Shown piece after piece: positions 17,770-25,040 of a DNA stretch of 64,000 bases. The DNA lies in the NCBI GenBank assembly GCA_021802555.1, contig JAJZRU010000002.1, forward strand, positions 62,001 to 126,000, given 5' to 3'. How positions within the stretch are numbered: the stretch's first letter is position 1; every line of letters starts with the position of its first letter. This stretch comes from Pseudomonadota bacterium (GTDB lineage Bacteria; Pseudomonadota; Gammaproteobacteria; Burkholderiales; Thiobacillaceae). The position numbers were made by a program, and so were the translations under genes. The notes beneath the pieces were generated by a model. It was not told where the DNA came from and did no database searches. It worked only from the letters and a program-made list of their open reading frames with translations.

Positions 17770-17919
17770 CAGCCGCGCACCAGGTGCAGCACCAGGCCGC
17801 CGCCCAGGTCGAGCTTGAGTTCCAGGCTCGGCTTGCCCCCGGGCGCCGCCCCCAACACGCCTACATCGACGAAGGCCGATCCCGTCTCCTTGCGGCCTTC
17901 GATGCCGCCTTCCAGGGGT
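17769..17919 (-). pseudogene. IS66-family TnpA (Orf1) C-terminal fragment
   Basis: Reading the minus strand upstream of tnpB gives about 49 codons ending SLELKLDLGGGLVLHLVRG and a stop that overlaps the tnpB start. The LxLGGGxxLxLVR ending is typical of IS66 Orf1. The N-terminal part is missing: at 17920 the sequence changes abruptly to IS21-like terminal repeats, so the gene was cut there by another element. Confidence 0.6.
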
Positions 17920-18003
17920 GCGTATTTCGGCCCAACGTGACCGGCGATTTCGCTCGATCGTGACCGATTTTGGCATGGGGCCGAAATACGCGGTCACGAT
18001 ACC
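17920..18003. mobile_element. IS21-like element end (remnant)
   Basis: GCGTATTTCGGCCC (17920-17933) is an exact inverted match to GGGCCGAAATACGC (17978-17991). Between and beside them, read on the minus strand, a CGGTCACG[AT]T word followed by CGAAAT recurs, as in the multiple terminal repeats of IS21-type elements. No istA or istB gene is present. From 18003 to 18090 the minus strand is open and reads KALRHIFELGLSLEEPAF-like sequence that I cannot identify. Confidence 0.45.
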
Positions 18004-18090
18004 GTGCGCGTCAGATCTTCCTTGCCCGAGGCACCGACGAAGGCCGGCTCCTCCAGACTCAGCCCCAGTTCGAAGATATGCCTGAGCGCT

Positions 18091-18219
18091 TTTAGCGTGA
18101 AACAACGCGCAGCGTTGCCGCGTCCCCCTCGCCCTCTGGGAGAGGGCTGGGGTGAGGGAAACGGACAGGGCGATAAGAGCGTTTCATGATTTGGGGCGGC
18201 GATTCGCCATGTCCGTTAG
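18091..18219 (+). repeat. 129-bp dispersed repeat, copy A
   Basis: This block begins TTTAGCGTGAAACAACGCGC and ends CGCCATGTCCGTTAG. It is an exact 129/129 reverse complement of 54252-54380. It contains the inner palindrome CCCTCTGGGAGAGGG. The size, the lack of coding capacity and the multiple intergenic copies suggest a MITE- or REPIN-like non-autonomous element. Confidence 0.9.
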
Positions 18220-18346
18220 AGTCGCCTTTCGGGATCCGTAAAAACGTCCCTTCCCCATCTTCTATACCGTTTTCTGTCCGATGGCACCGTCAAAGCCGGC
18301 AAATTGCCCACTTGTCGGCTTGCTCGAATTCCCTGGGTCGTTTTTC

Positions 18347-18374
18347 TTGACGTGGGAAAATTGCCCACTACTAT
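18347..18374 (+). promoter_or_regulatory. Sigma-70-type promoter with repeated AAATTGCCCACT motif
   Basis: TTGACG (18347-18352), 16 bases, TACTAT (18369-18374) is a good -35/-10 pair about 75 bases before the ATG at 18449. The spacer contains GTGGGAAAATTGCCCAC, with GTGGG/CCCAC arms. The 12-mer AAATTGCCCACT occurs at 18301-18312 and again at 18358-18369, 57 bases apart, and may be an operator pair. Nothing else is evident in 18220-18346. Confidence 0.55.
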
Positions 18375-18448
18375 TGCTACTGTGCCTCGGGCCTTTACCC
18401 AGGCATGTTGTTTCACACCCCTCTTCTTTGATCTTTTTGGAGCTCATC

Positions 18449-19210
18449 ATGAAAAAATCTCTCTTGGCCATCGCTCTCATCGCTGCCGGATTTTCCGTGG
18501 GCCTGCCCGCCCAGGCGCAGCCCACCACGCCCTCACGGGCAACATTCGACGGTTCGGCGTCAGTTTCGGCAAACGCAAACCTAGGGTCGACCACGGCTGC
18601 AGGCCCAGGCAGCGCGGCGACACGGACGAATGTCTCGTCGAACAGCAAGGTTTCGACGGACGTAAGCGGTGGTTTGGGTAGCGGTTCGGGCAACGGCTCT
18701 GGCGGCGGTTCGGGTCACGGGTCTGGCGCTGGTGCCGGGTCTGGCGCTGGTGCCGGGTCTGGCGCTGGTGCCGGGTCTGGCGCTGGCACCGGGTCTGGCG
18801 CTGGCACCGGGTCTGGCGCTGGCACCGGGTCTGGCGCTGGCACCGGGTCTGGCGCTGGCATCGGGTCTGGCGCTGGCACCGGGTCTGGCGCTGGCATCGG
18901 GTCTGGCGCGAATGCTGCTAACGCAGGGGCGGCGAATGCCAACCCACATGCAATCAACGAAACTACGCTGCATGCGGCCCAGGCGTTTGGCGCCAGGGGC
19001 GCCGTACAGACGCAAGCTCACGTGCCGACTATGCAGACCCCCGGCGTGAACATGCCTGCTGTGCAGACTCCCGCCATGAACGTGCCGTCCGTGCAGACTC
19101 CCGCCGTGAGCGTGCCGTCCGTGCAGACTCCCGCCGTGAGCGTGCCGTCTATACAGGCTCCCGCCGTGAACGTGCCGTCCGTGCAGGCTCCGAACGTGCC
19201 GCAAATGTAA
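18449..19210 (+). CDS. Secreted low-complexity protein with GSGAGx and VPSVQTPAV repeats
   Basis: I do not recognise this 253-residue protein. A signal peptide (MKKSLLAIALIAAGF to PAQAQ, about 1-23) is followed by a Ser/Thr/Ala-rich segment. Ten in-frame GSGAGA/T/I hexapeptides span residues 91-150, then comes an Ala/Asn-rich linker. About six decapeptides of the form VPSVQTPAVS/N (192 onward) end in VPQM. It has no catalytic motif and almost no aromatic residues, so it is probably a flexible extracellular or periplasmic structural protein. The C-terminal repeat type recurs in the DUF5666-like protein ending at 22260. It has its own promoter, and a terminator lies downstream. Confidence 0.7.
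   Translation: MKKSLLAIALIAAGFSVGLPAQAQPTTPSRATFDGSASVSANANLGSTTAAGPGSAATRTNVSSNSKVSTDVSGGLGSGSGNGSGGGSGHGSGAGAGSGAGAGSGAGAGSGAGTGSGAGTGSGAGTGSGAGTGSGAGIGSGAGTGSGAGIGSGANAANAGAANANPHAINETTLHAAQAFGARGAVQTQAHVPTMQTPGVNMPAVQTPAMNVPSVQTPAVSVPSVQTPAVSVPSIQAPAVNVPSVQAPNVPQM
18719..18916 (+). repeat. 18-bp coding minisatellite (GSGAGx units)
   Basis: Ten tandem copies of GGGTCTGGCGCTGG(T/C)(A/G)(C/T)C-type units plus one degenerate unit encode GSGAGA, GSGAGT or GSGAGI. Units differ only at the last codon or at a wobble base. The near-identity at DNA level points to recent expansion, and loss or gain of 18-bp units would keep the frame. Confidence 0.9.
19022..19207 (+). repeat. 30-bp coding repeat (VPSVQTPAVS units)
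   Basis: Five 30-bp units beginning GTGCCGTCCGTGCAGACTCC or close variants, plus a shortened sixth, encode decapeptides of the form VPS(V/I)Q(T/A)PAV(S/N). The third and fourth units are identical. The array ends with VPQM and the stop codon. Confidence 0.85.
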
Positions 19211-19260
19211 TCATGATATAAAGCCGTGTCTACCAACGAGAATTGCTAGACATTTTTCTG

Positions 19261-19307
19261 ATGGGTTCCTGAGTGCTTCGTTCGGGAACCCATTCATTCT
19301 GTTTTTT
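19261..19307 (+). terminator. Rho-independent terminator
   Basis: ATGGGTTCC (19261-19269) pairs with GGAACCCAT (19285-19293), and a T-run (about 19302-19307) follows after a short gap. It ends the transcript of the repeat protein gene. The barrel gene start is 26 bases beyond. Confidence 0.65.
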
Positions 19308-19332
19308 GATTTGTCCATCGTGAGGTAACTCT

Positions 19333-20115
19333 ATGTTCCCAATCAAGCTTCGCAGCCTTGCCGTTCCGGTTTTGCTTGCCGCAGGCTCTTCCATGGCCTA
19401 TGCGGATTCCCATTTGACCGTGGGGAATTCCCCGTCTTTTTTTCAGGGAACCTACGGCACGGGCCATAACATCAATATTTATTACGATTCGACCTGGCTG
19501 CAATACCAAAACGGCAATGCCTCGGTCAAATTGACGGTGCCTTATGAGTCGATCCAAGGCCTGCCGGCCGGTTCCACAATTTCAGGCGGCGTGATTGTCG
19601 GCGGACAAACAGGGAAGACGAGAAATGTCTCCGGCCTCGGTGACGTTTGGCTAAAAGGCAGCTATACGCTTTTGAGCGCGTCCGGTCTGACGCCCTCCGT
19701 CACGCCCTATGGAAAAATCAAATTCGGCACGGCGTCTCGATCCGATGGCCTGGGAACCGGAAAAGATGATTACGAAGCCGGCGTGAGCTTCCAGCAGACA
19801 TTAAGCCCGACGCTATTCCCGTTTGCCAGCATAGGCTATCGGGTAGTCGGAAACCCCAGCGGATATACGCTCAAAAATCTTTGGACCTATAAGGCTGGCG
19901 CCACCTATGCTGTCACTGGCGCGAATTTCTTGACGGCGATGGTGTCGGGCACGAGTGCCGTGCAGGCCGGGCGGAGCGCCCCGTCGGATTTCATTGTGGC
20001 CTGGAACTATAACGTCACTACGGCAGGCAGCGGCTTTCAGGTCTTTGTGGACAAGGGGCTGACCAACAGCACCTCAAACTTCGGCGTCGGCGTGGCGGCG
20101 CAATATGTTTTCTGA
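19333..20115 (+). CDS. Outer-membrane beta-barrel protein (MetA-pathway/COG4313-like transporter family)
   Basis: This 260-residue protein has a signal peptide (about 1-24, ending MAYA) and alternating amphipathic strands. The loop region GKIKFGTASRSDGLGTGKDDYEAGVSF and the strand GYRVVGNPSGYTLKNLW resemble the small 'phenol MetA-pathway' outer-membrane family. The chain ends AAQYVF, with the terminal aromatic residue used for Bam-dependent barrel assembly. Its neighbours are the secreted repeat protein and the DUF6502/DUF5666-like pair. Base composition is lower in GC than in the flanking operons, which hints at acquisition. The transported substrate is unknown. Confidence 0.7.
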   Translation: MFPIKLRSLAVPVLLAAGSSMAYADSHLTVGNSPSFFQGTYGTGHNINIYYDSTWLQYQNGNASVKLTVPYESIQGLPAGSTISGGVIVGGQTGKTRNVSGLGDVWLKGSYTLLSASGLTPSVTPYGKIKFGTASRSDGLGTGKDDYEAGVSFQQTLSPTLFPFASIGYRVVGNPSGYTLKNLWTYKAGATYAVTGANFLTAMVSGTSAVQAGRSAPSDFIVAWNYNVTTAGSGFQVFVDKGLTNSTSNFGVGVAAQYVF

Positions 20116-20153
20116 CCCTGAGTGATTCCTTAGATCGCCTAGGCACGCAAAAA

Positions 20154-20191
20154 CCGGCCCGATACGCTAATGGTCGAATCTTTCGGGCCGG
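20154..20191. terminator. Hairpin after the barrel gene
   Basis: CCGGCCCGA (20154-20162) pairs with TCGGGCCGG (20183-20191) over nine bases around a 20-base loop. It could stop transcription of the barrel gene or insulate the next gene, but it lacks a T-tract. Confidence 0.4.
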
Positions 20192-20221
20192 CGATCCCCT
20201 TCCTCCGTCTGCCAACCGCGT

Positions 20222-21058
20222 ATGCAAGATGCCCTGAAAGCCGCTCTGCTCGCCCTGCTGCGCCCGCTGGTGCGATACCTCGTCGGGCAGGGCTGTACCT
20301 ACGGCACGCTGGTGGATTTGCTCAAGATGGTCTATGTGGACGAGACGATCCGCCATTACGGAGCCCTGGGCGGTCGGCCCCTGACGGATAGCCGCCTGAC
20401 TCTGATGACAGGCATACATCGCAAGGAGGTCAAGCGCTTGCGCGAGATGTTGGCGGAAGGCGGGATGGACGTCGGGTTGCGCGCGGATGCGAACGTGGCC
20501 TCGAAGGTAGTTGCATTATGGGGCGCAAGACCGGAATTCCTGAGCGCCGATCGACGGCCGTTGCGCTTGTCCATGCGTGCGGAGCAGGGGCCGGATTTTG
20601 AGACCTTGACGCGTCTGGCCAAGGCGGACATGCGGCCGCGTGCGATCCTGGACGAGCTTGTCCGTGCCGGCGTGGCGCAAGTGGATCCCGCCGATGGCCG
20701 CATTGGCCTGTTGCGCATGGCCTATATTTCAGACCTCCCGGAGGACAAGCTGGCGTTCCTGGGCCAAAACGTCGGGGACCACTTGCAAAGCGCCGTGCAC
20801 AACCTGGAGCACAGGCCGCCGTTTATCGAACGCGCACTGTTTTTTGATGCCTTGCCAGTCGGCGTACTGGATGTGATCCGCCCCCAACTGGAGCAATTGG
20901 GGGCGAACGTCCTGAGCCAGGCGCACGCGCAAGTCAGCCAGGCCGAAGCGACCATCCCGGAATCCGCATCGAGTGAACAACGGCGCATGCGCTTCGGTGT
21001 GTATTACTTTGAAGAGCCGGCACCCGCTCCGCCCACTCCAAACGAGGAAGAAAAATGA
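20222..21058 (+). CDS. DUF6502-like protein of unknown function
   Basis: This 278-residue soluble protein begins with the segment LLRPLVRYLVGQGCTYGTLVDLLKMVYVD, followed by LTGIHRKEVKRLREML-type helix-turn-helix sequence (written here as LMTGIHRKEVKRL). That arrangement matches the DUF6502 family as I know it. The middle contains two-helix segments, and the tail is Pro/Glu-rich (EEPAPAPPTPNEEEK). The last four bases overlap the start of the DUF5666-like gene, so the two are co-translated. The helix-turn-helix could mean a regulator, but no function is established. Confidence 0.6.
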   Translation: MQDALKAALLALLRPLVRYLVGQGCTYGTLVDLLKMVYVDETIRHYGALGGRPLTDSRLTLMTGIHRKEVKRLREMLAEGGMDVGLRADANVASKVVALWGARPEFLSADRRPLRLSMRAEQGPDFETLTRLAKADMRPRAILDELVRAGVAQVDPADGRIGLLRMAYISDLPEDKLAFLGQNVGDHLQSAVHNLEHRPPFIERALFFDALPVGVLDVIRPQLEQLGANVLSQAHAQVSQAEATIPESASSEQRRMRFGVYYFEEPAPAPPTPNEEEK

Positions 21059-22260
21059 GCATCGCACGTATTCGGGCGGCGGCAACACGCTGGCTGCTCG
21101 CTTTGCTGCTGGTCTGCGTACAGTTCGGCTGGGCCGCGCCAGGGGGGATCGGTGGCACGGGTATTGAACAAGAAGGCGTTGGCGGCATCGGCGGGACGGG
21201 CATCGTCGGCATCGGGTTCATTCAGCGGTTCGGCAGTATTTTTGTCAACGGCACGGAATTCGAACTCGATGCGCAGACGCGGTACGTGGTCGACGGCAGG
21301 CCGCTGCGCCACGTCATCTTGCGCACCGGAGACGCCGTGCTCGTTCGGGGCGCCGTGAAGGACGGCAAACCGTTCGCGCAAGAGGTGCGGATAGAGCACG
21401 CCATCGTCGGCCCGGTGGGCCGTGTCGACATGGAGTCGCACAGTTTGACGGTGCTGGGGCAAACCGTCGTGATAGGGCTCGGCGCCTCGGTGCAATCTTC
21501 CCGGGGCCGGGTGCTGAGTTTGGCCGATTTGCATTCTGGGGATGTCGTGAGTGTCAGCGCGCTGGCGACCGGCGGCGGTCGCTGGCTGGCCTATGGGGTG
21601 CATCGGATGGCAGCGAGTGGCGGGGCCGAAACGCGCTCAGTGCCTGTGCTGTTGCGCGGGCAGATTGATGCGATTGACCCCGCATTGCAAGTGGCCAAAA
21701 TCGACGGTCTGTCGGTTCATCTGCCTGCTGATGCGCTGTCCGGCCTGAAGGTCGGCGCCGTCGTGCGGCTCACCGGGCTGCTGGATGCAGGAGTTGTACG
21801 CTGGGTGCAGGCAACGCACATGGCCGCTTTGAACGTTGCCCATGCGGGGATGCAAGTCACTGCTGTTGGGGAGGTTTCAAGCAACGGAGGCGAATTGTCT
21901 TCGCCGGTTGGTTTCCTGGCCTTGACTGGCATGCCTGCGCATGCCGGTGCACAGATGGTTCTGCTGAATGCGACGCTTAAGCCGAATGGAACGCTGGATG
22001 TTGACCACGTGCTTGCCGACGTCGATCCCATGACGGTTCACTTGCCCGCCATGTCCTACCTATCCGCTGTGACACGGATGTCATTGACCGGCGGCGATCA
22101 AGCGGGAGGCATGGGGGCCGCAATGCCGGCGCCCCCCAGTGGCCGGATATCGACCATGCCGATGCCGAAGATGGTGGCGCCTACGGTCCAGGTGCCTTCG
22201 ATTCAAGCCCCGAGTGTGACGATACCTTCGATTCAGACGCCAACCGTGCCGTACATGTAG
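21055..22260 (+). CDS. DUF5666-like secreted protein with VPSIQ repeat tail
   Basis: This 401-residue exported protein has a signal sequence (about 1-28, TRWLLALLLVCVQFGWA), then GGIGGTGIEQEGVGGIGGTGI, the glycine motif seen at the start of DUF5666 proteins. Several small beta domains follow; repeated phrases such as GAVLVRGAV, GDVVSVSALATGGG and GAVVRLTGLLDAG suggest OB-fold-like units. The C-terminal tail reads VPSIQAPSVTIPSIQTPTVPYM. It carries the same repeat as the secreted protein at 18449-19210 and a similar VPxM end. It overlaps the DUF6502-like gene by four bases. Confidence 0.65.
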   Translation: MSIARIRAAATRWLLALLLVCVQFGWAAPGGIGGTGIEQEGVGGIGGTGIVGIGFIQRFGSIFVNGTEFELDAQTRYVVDGRPLRHVILRTGDAVLVRGAVKDGKPFAQEVRIEHAIVGPVGRVDMESHSLTVLGQTVVIGLGASVQSSRGRVLSLADLHSGDVVSVSALATGGGRWLAYGVHRMAASGGAETRSVPVLLRGQIDAIDPALQVAKIDGLSVHLPADALSGLKVGAVVRLTGLLDAGVVRWVQATHMAALNVAHAGMQVTAVGEVSSNGGELSSPVGFLALTGMPAHAGAQMVLLNATLKPNGTLDVDHVLADVDPMTVHLPAMSYLSAVTRMSLTGGDQAGGMGAAMPAPPSGRISTMPMPKMVAPTVQVPSIQAPSVTIPSIQTPTVPYM

Positions 22261-22274
22261 CGGCACGGTCCAAA

Positions 22275-22440
22275 GCGGCAATCTTCTTCCATGGTCTCGG
22301 CCAAATCCTCGGCGGCGAATGAGCTTCGGCCCCCGGCCTCCCAGGCAATACAACGCTTTCCCCAAGAGGGTGCCCGGCGCCACGGCATCGAGGCGGCGCT
22401 GCAACAGATTCTCGATCTGCGCCAGGGTCGGGCGGCGGCG
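22275..22440 (-). pseudogene. Possible IS66 TnpC relic
   Basis: The 343 bases between 22261 and 22604 contain no clear gene. Read on the minus strand, 22440 to about 22318 gives PTLAQIENLLQRRLDAV and then GTLLGKALYCLGGRGPKLI. This resembles the C-terminal helix region of IS66 transposases (S/GxLGKALxYLxxxWPKLxR). The frame then loses similarity, with no DNN motif. It is short and decayed, so this is a weak call, supported mainly by the IS66 tnpB remnant 5 kb away. Confidence 0.3.
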
Positions 22441-22604
22441 CCGCCCTCATCTTCGGCGTGCGCGCTATCTTTCCTCATCCCGAGCGGCCGGGCCTGTCGG
22501 GCATCGGGTCAGGAATCGACTTCCGCGGACGGCAGGCATGCAGGGCCGCGCCCCGCCCGTTCGAACCTATTGCCCCTCGCTTTCCGAGCCCCGAGGTTGC
22601 CCTG

Positions 22605-24950
22605 ATGTTTTCCTGGAATCCCAAGCATATTCTCGTTCTGGGCTTGTTGTTGGTCCTTGTGGCCGCGTTAGGGGCGATCAGCGTTGTCGACATGACGGCT
22701 GCGCAGAGGCGCACGCTGGCACTGGTGAACGAGAGCAACGCCAGGAGCGAACTGGTGACGGAGATGCGCTATATCGCACGGGAGCGTTTGGCGAGCCTGA
22801 GCGCCATGTATTTCACCGACGATTCGTTTCGACGCGATGCTGAATTGATGCGCTTCGATGCGCTGTCAAGTCGATTTATCGAGGGTCGCCGCCGGTTTGA
22901 ATCGATGAGCCTGACTCCCGAAGAAAAAGCGGCATTTGCTCGGGCGCTGGGTGCTGCGAGGTCCGCGTCGGCCGCCGAGGATCAAGCGGCAGCAGCCATC
23001 TCGAATGGAGATAGGCAGGGCGCCCGGACTCTGATCGTCAGGGCAATCCATGCCCAGAGCCGCTTGCTGCCCGCTTACCATGAAATCGTCGCTTACCAGC
23101 GCAAGTTGAGCCAACAGGCAATGGTGGAGGCACAGCACACGTTCCACGAGAACCTGATCCTGATGTTTATGCTGGGCGTGGCGGCGGCCCTAGGCACTCT
23201 CGCCGCAACGAAGGCCCGTAATGGCATTCTGTGCGCGGAAAATGAACGCTTCCGCGACAAGGAACTGGCCCGGGCGGCTTTGCACTCCATCGCTGATGGA
23301 GTAATCACTACGGATGCCGAAGATCGCATAGATTATTTGAACCCGGCGGCTGAAAAATTTACCGGATGGAAGCTTGAAGAGGCCCGCGGAGTGCGCCTGG
23401 CCGACGTATATCGGGTAGTCGACGAAGCCACGCGGGAACCGATTGGGAGCCCGACTGCGCTGGGGCGCCTCCATGGCCTGGAGTCAACGCCCAAGCGCCG
23501 TACGCTGGTGGCGCGAGCCGGGCAAACGGCGTCGGTCAATGATTCGGTGGCGCCTGTTCGCAATGAACAAGGCCAGGCAATTGGTACGGTGGTGGTATTC
23601 AATGATGTTGCCGAATCACGCGCGCTGGCACGCCAGCTCGCCTGGCAAGCGAGCCACGATCCCCTTACGGGCCTGATAAATCGGCATGAATTCGAACGCC
23701 GTCTTGCCGTTTCGATAGACAGGGCCAGGGGTCAGATTGCACGGCACGCTCTCATGTATATCGATCTTGATCAGTTCAAGGTGGTCAATGACACCTGCGG
23801 CCATAAGGCCGGTGACGAGATGTTGCGGCAGATCGCCACGTTGCTGAGTGGGCAGATGCGCGAATGCGACACGCTAGCCCGGCTGAACGGGGATGAGTTC
23901 GGGGTTTTGTTGGAGGGGTGCCCGATCGATCGGGGTGTGGAGATCGCGGAGAAGATTCGCAATGCCATCGCAGCTTTCAAGTGCTCCTGGGAGGATGAAT
24001 TGTTTGGGGTCGGCGCCAGCATCGGATTGGTGCCGATCGACATGTTAAGCGGCAGCGCCTCGAAAGTGTTGTCTGCGGCGGACGCGGCGTGCTACGCCGC
24101 CAAGGAGAGTGGGCGCAATAGGGTACGGCTATCCAATGGCGACGAGGAAGAGGTCAGGCGGCACACCGAGATGCGATGGGTCTCCCGTATCAACAAGGCG
24201 TTGGAAGAAGACCGTTTTGTACTGTACGCCCAAGAAATCAGGCCGCTGGCGACAGCCGACAATCATAGGCATTTCGAAATTTTAGTGCGTATGCGTGATG
24301 AGAGCGGCGAACTGATCCCGCCGGCGATCTTCCTGCCCGCCGCCGAACGCTACAATCTGATTGCTTCCATCGATCGACGGGTGGTGAGTCGCACCTTCGA
24401 ATGGCTTGCAACCCGCGCCGGAGAAGAAAAGGAGGCGCTGTTCTTCTCCATAAACGTCTCTGGGCCGTCGCTATCCGATGAAAATTTCCTCGATTTCGTG
24501 GTCGAGCGCTTTGACGCCTACGGCATCCTGCCGGGCCATATTTGTTTTGAGATCACGGAAACCGCCGCCATTGCGAATCTGAATCAGGCGCGTCGTTTCA
24601 TCGCCAAGCTGAAAAAAAAGGGCTGCTGTTTCGCGCTGGACGATTTTGGCACCGGTATGTCGTCCTGCGCTTATCTGAAAAATCTGTCCGTTGATTTCCT
24701 TAAAATCGACGGCGTGTTCGTCAAGGACATGGTGCAGGATCCAATCGACCGCGCCATCGTGGAGTCAATCAACCGCATTGGCCACGTCATGGGCATTAGG
24801 ACCGTCGCGGAGTTTGTGGAAAACGACATGATCCTGGACGAATTGCGTGAAGTGGGCGTGGACTGTGCGCAAGGGTATGCTATACACGAGCCGGAGCCGC
24901 TGAGCGGGCTGATGTGCCGGGGCGTTGCCGAGGATTCGATAAATGCTTGA
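22605..24950 (+). CDS. Membrane PAS-GGDEF-EAL cyclic-di-GMP protein
   Basis: This 781-residue signalling protein has a transmembrane helix at about 7-27, a periplasmic four-helix-type sensor, a second helix at about 180-200 and a PAS domain (ADGVITTDAEDRIDYLNPAAE). GGDEF and EAL domains follow. The cyclase motif is NGDEF (Asn428) rather than GGDEF. The EAL side keeps the catalytic residues: ExL as EIL, SINVSG, FEITET, LDDFGTG, FLKIDG and AEFVE. I therefore expect phosphodiesterase activity and a weak or regulatory cyclase domain. I chose the ATG at 22605 because it directly precedes the first membrane helix. Confidence 0.88.
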   Translation: MFSWNPKHILVLGLLLVLVAALGAISVVDMTAAQRRTLALVNESNARSELVTEMRYIARERLASLSAMYFTDDSFRRDAELMRFDALSSRFIEGRRRFESMSLTPEEKAAFARALGAARSASAAEDQAAAAISNGDRQGARTLIVRAIHAQSRLLPAYHEIVAYQRKLSQQAMVEAQHTFHENLILMFMLGVAAALGTLAATKARNGILCAENERFRDKELARAALHSIADGVITTDAEDRIDYLNPAAEKFTGWKLEEARGVRLADVYRVVDEATREPIGSPTALGRLHGLESTPKRRTLVARAGQTASVNDSVAPVRNEQGQAIGTVVVFNDVAESRALARQLAWQASHDPLTGLINRHEFERRLAVSIDRARGQIARHALMYIDLDQFKVVNDTCGHKAGDEMLRQIATLLSGQMRECDTLARLNGDEFGVLLEGCPIDRGVEIAEKIRNAIAAFKCSWEDELFGVGASIGLVPIDMLSGSASKVLSAADAACYAAKESGRNRVRLSNGDEEEVRRHTEMRWVSRINKALEEDRFVLYAQEIRPLATADNHRHFEILVRMRDESGELIPPAIFLPAAERYNLIASIDRRVVSRTFEWLATRAGEEKEALFFSINVSGPSLSDENFLDFVVERFDAYGILPGHICFEITETAAIANLNQARRFIAKLKKKGCCFALDDFGTGMSSCAYLKNLSVDFLKIDGVFVKDMVQDPIDRAIVESINRIGHVMGIRTVAEFVENDMILDELREVGVDCAQGYAIHEPEPLSGLMCRGVAEDSINA

Positions 24951-24963
24951 CGGTCCTTTCACC

Positions 24964-24990
24964 CTTGCCGACGGCGCAGGCCGTGGCAAG
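24964..24990. terminator. Hairpin between convergent genes
   Basis: CTTGCC (24964-24969) and ACGGC (24971-24975) pair with GCCGT and GGCAAG (24980-24990), leaving one bulged G and a four-base loop. It lies in the 90-base gap between the converging GGDEF-EAL and amtB genes and may act in both directions, though a T-run is absent. Confidence 0.4.
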
Positions 24991-25040
24991 GCGGCTGGGC
25001 TCAAGGCAAGCGGCCAGCCGTTGGGCGCAGGACGGGCCCT

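Noticed and set aside
18719-18916. CRISPR-like array
   Set aside because: The 18-bp units are directly adjacent with no spacers, and they are in frame in a coding sequence.
18715-18957. Minus-strand PAPDPxPAPDP repeat protein
   Set aside because: It is the antisense reading of the GSGAGx minisatellite. The plus-strand gene has a signal peptide, a promoter and a terminator.
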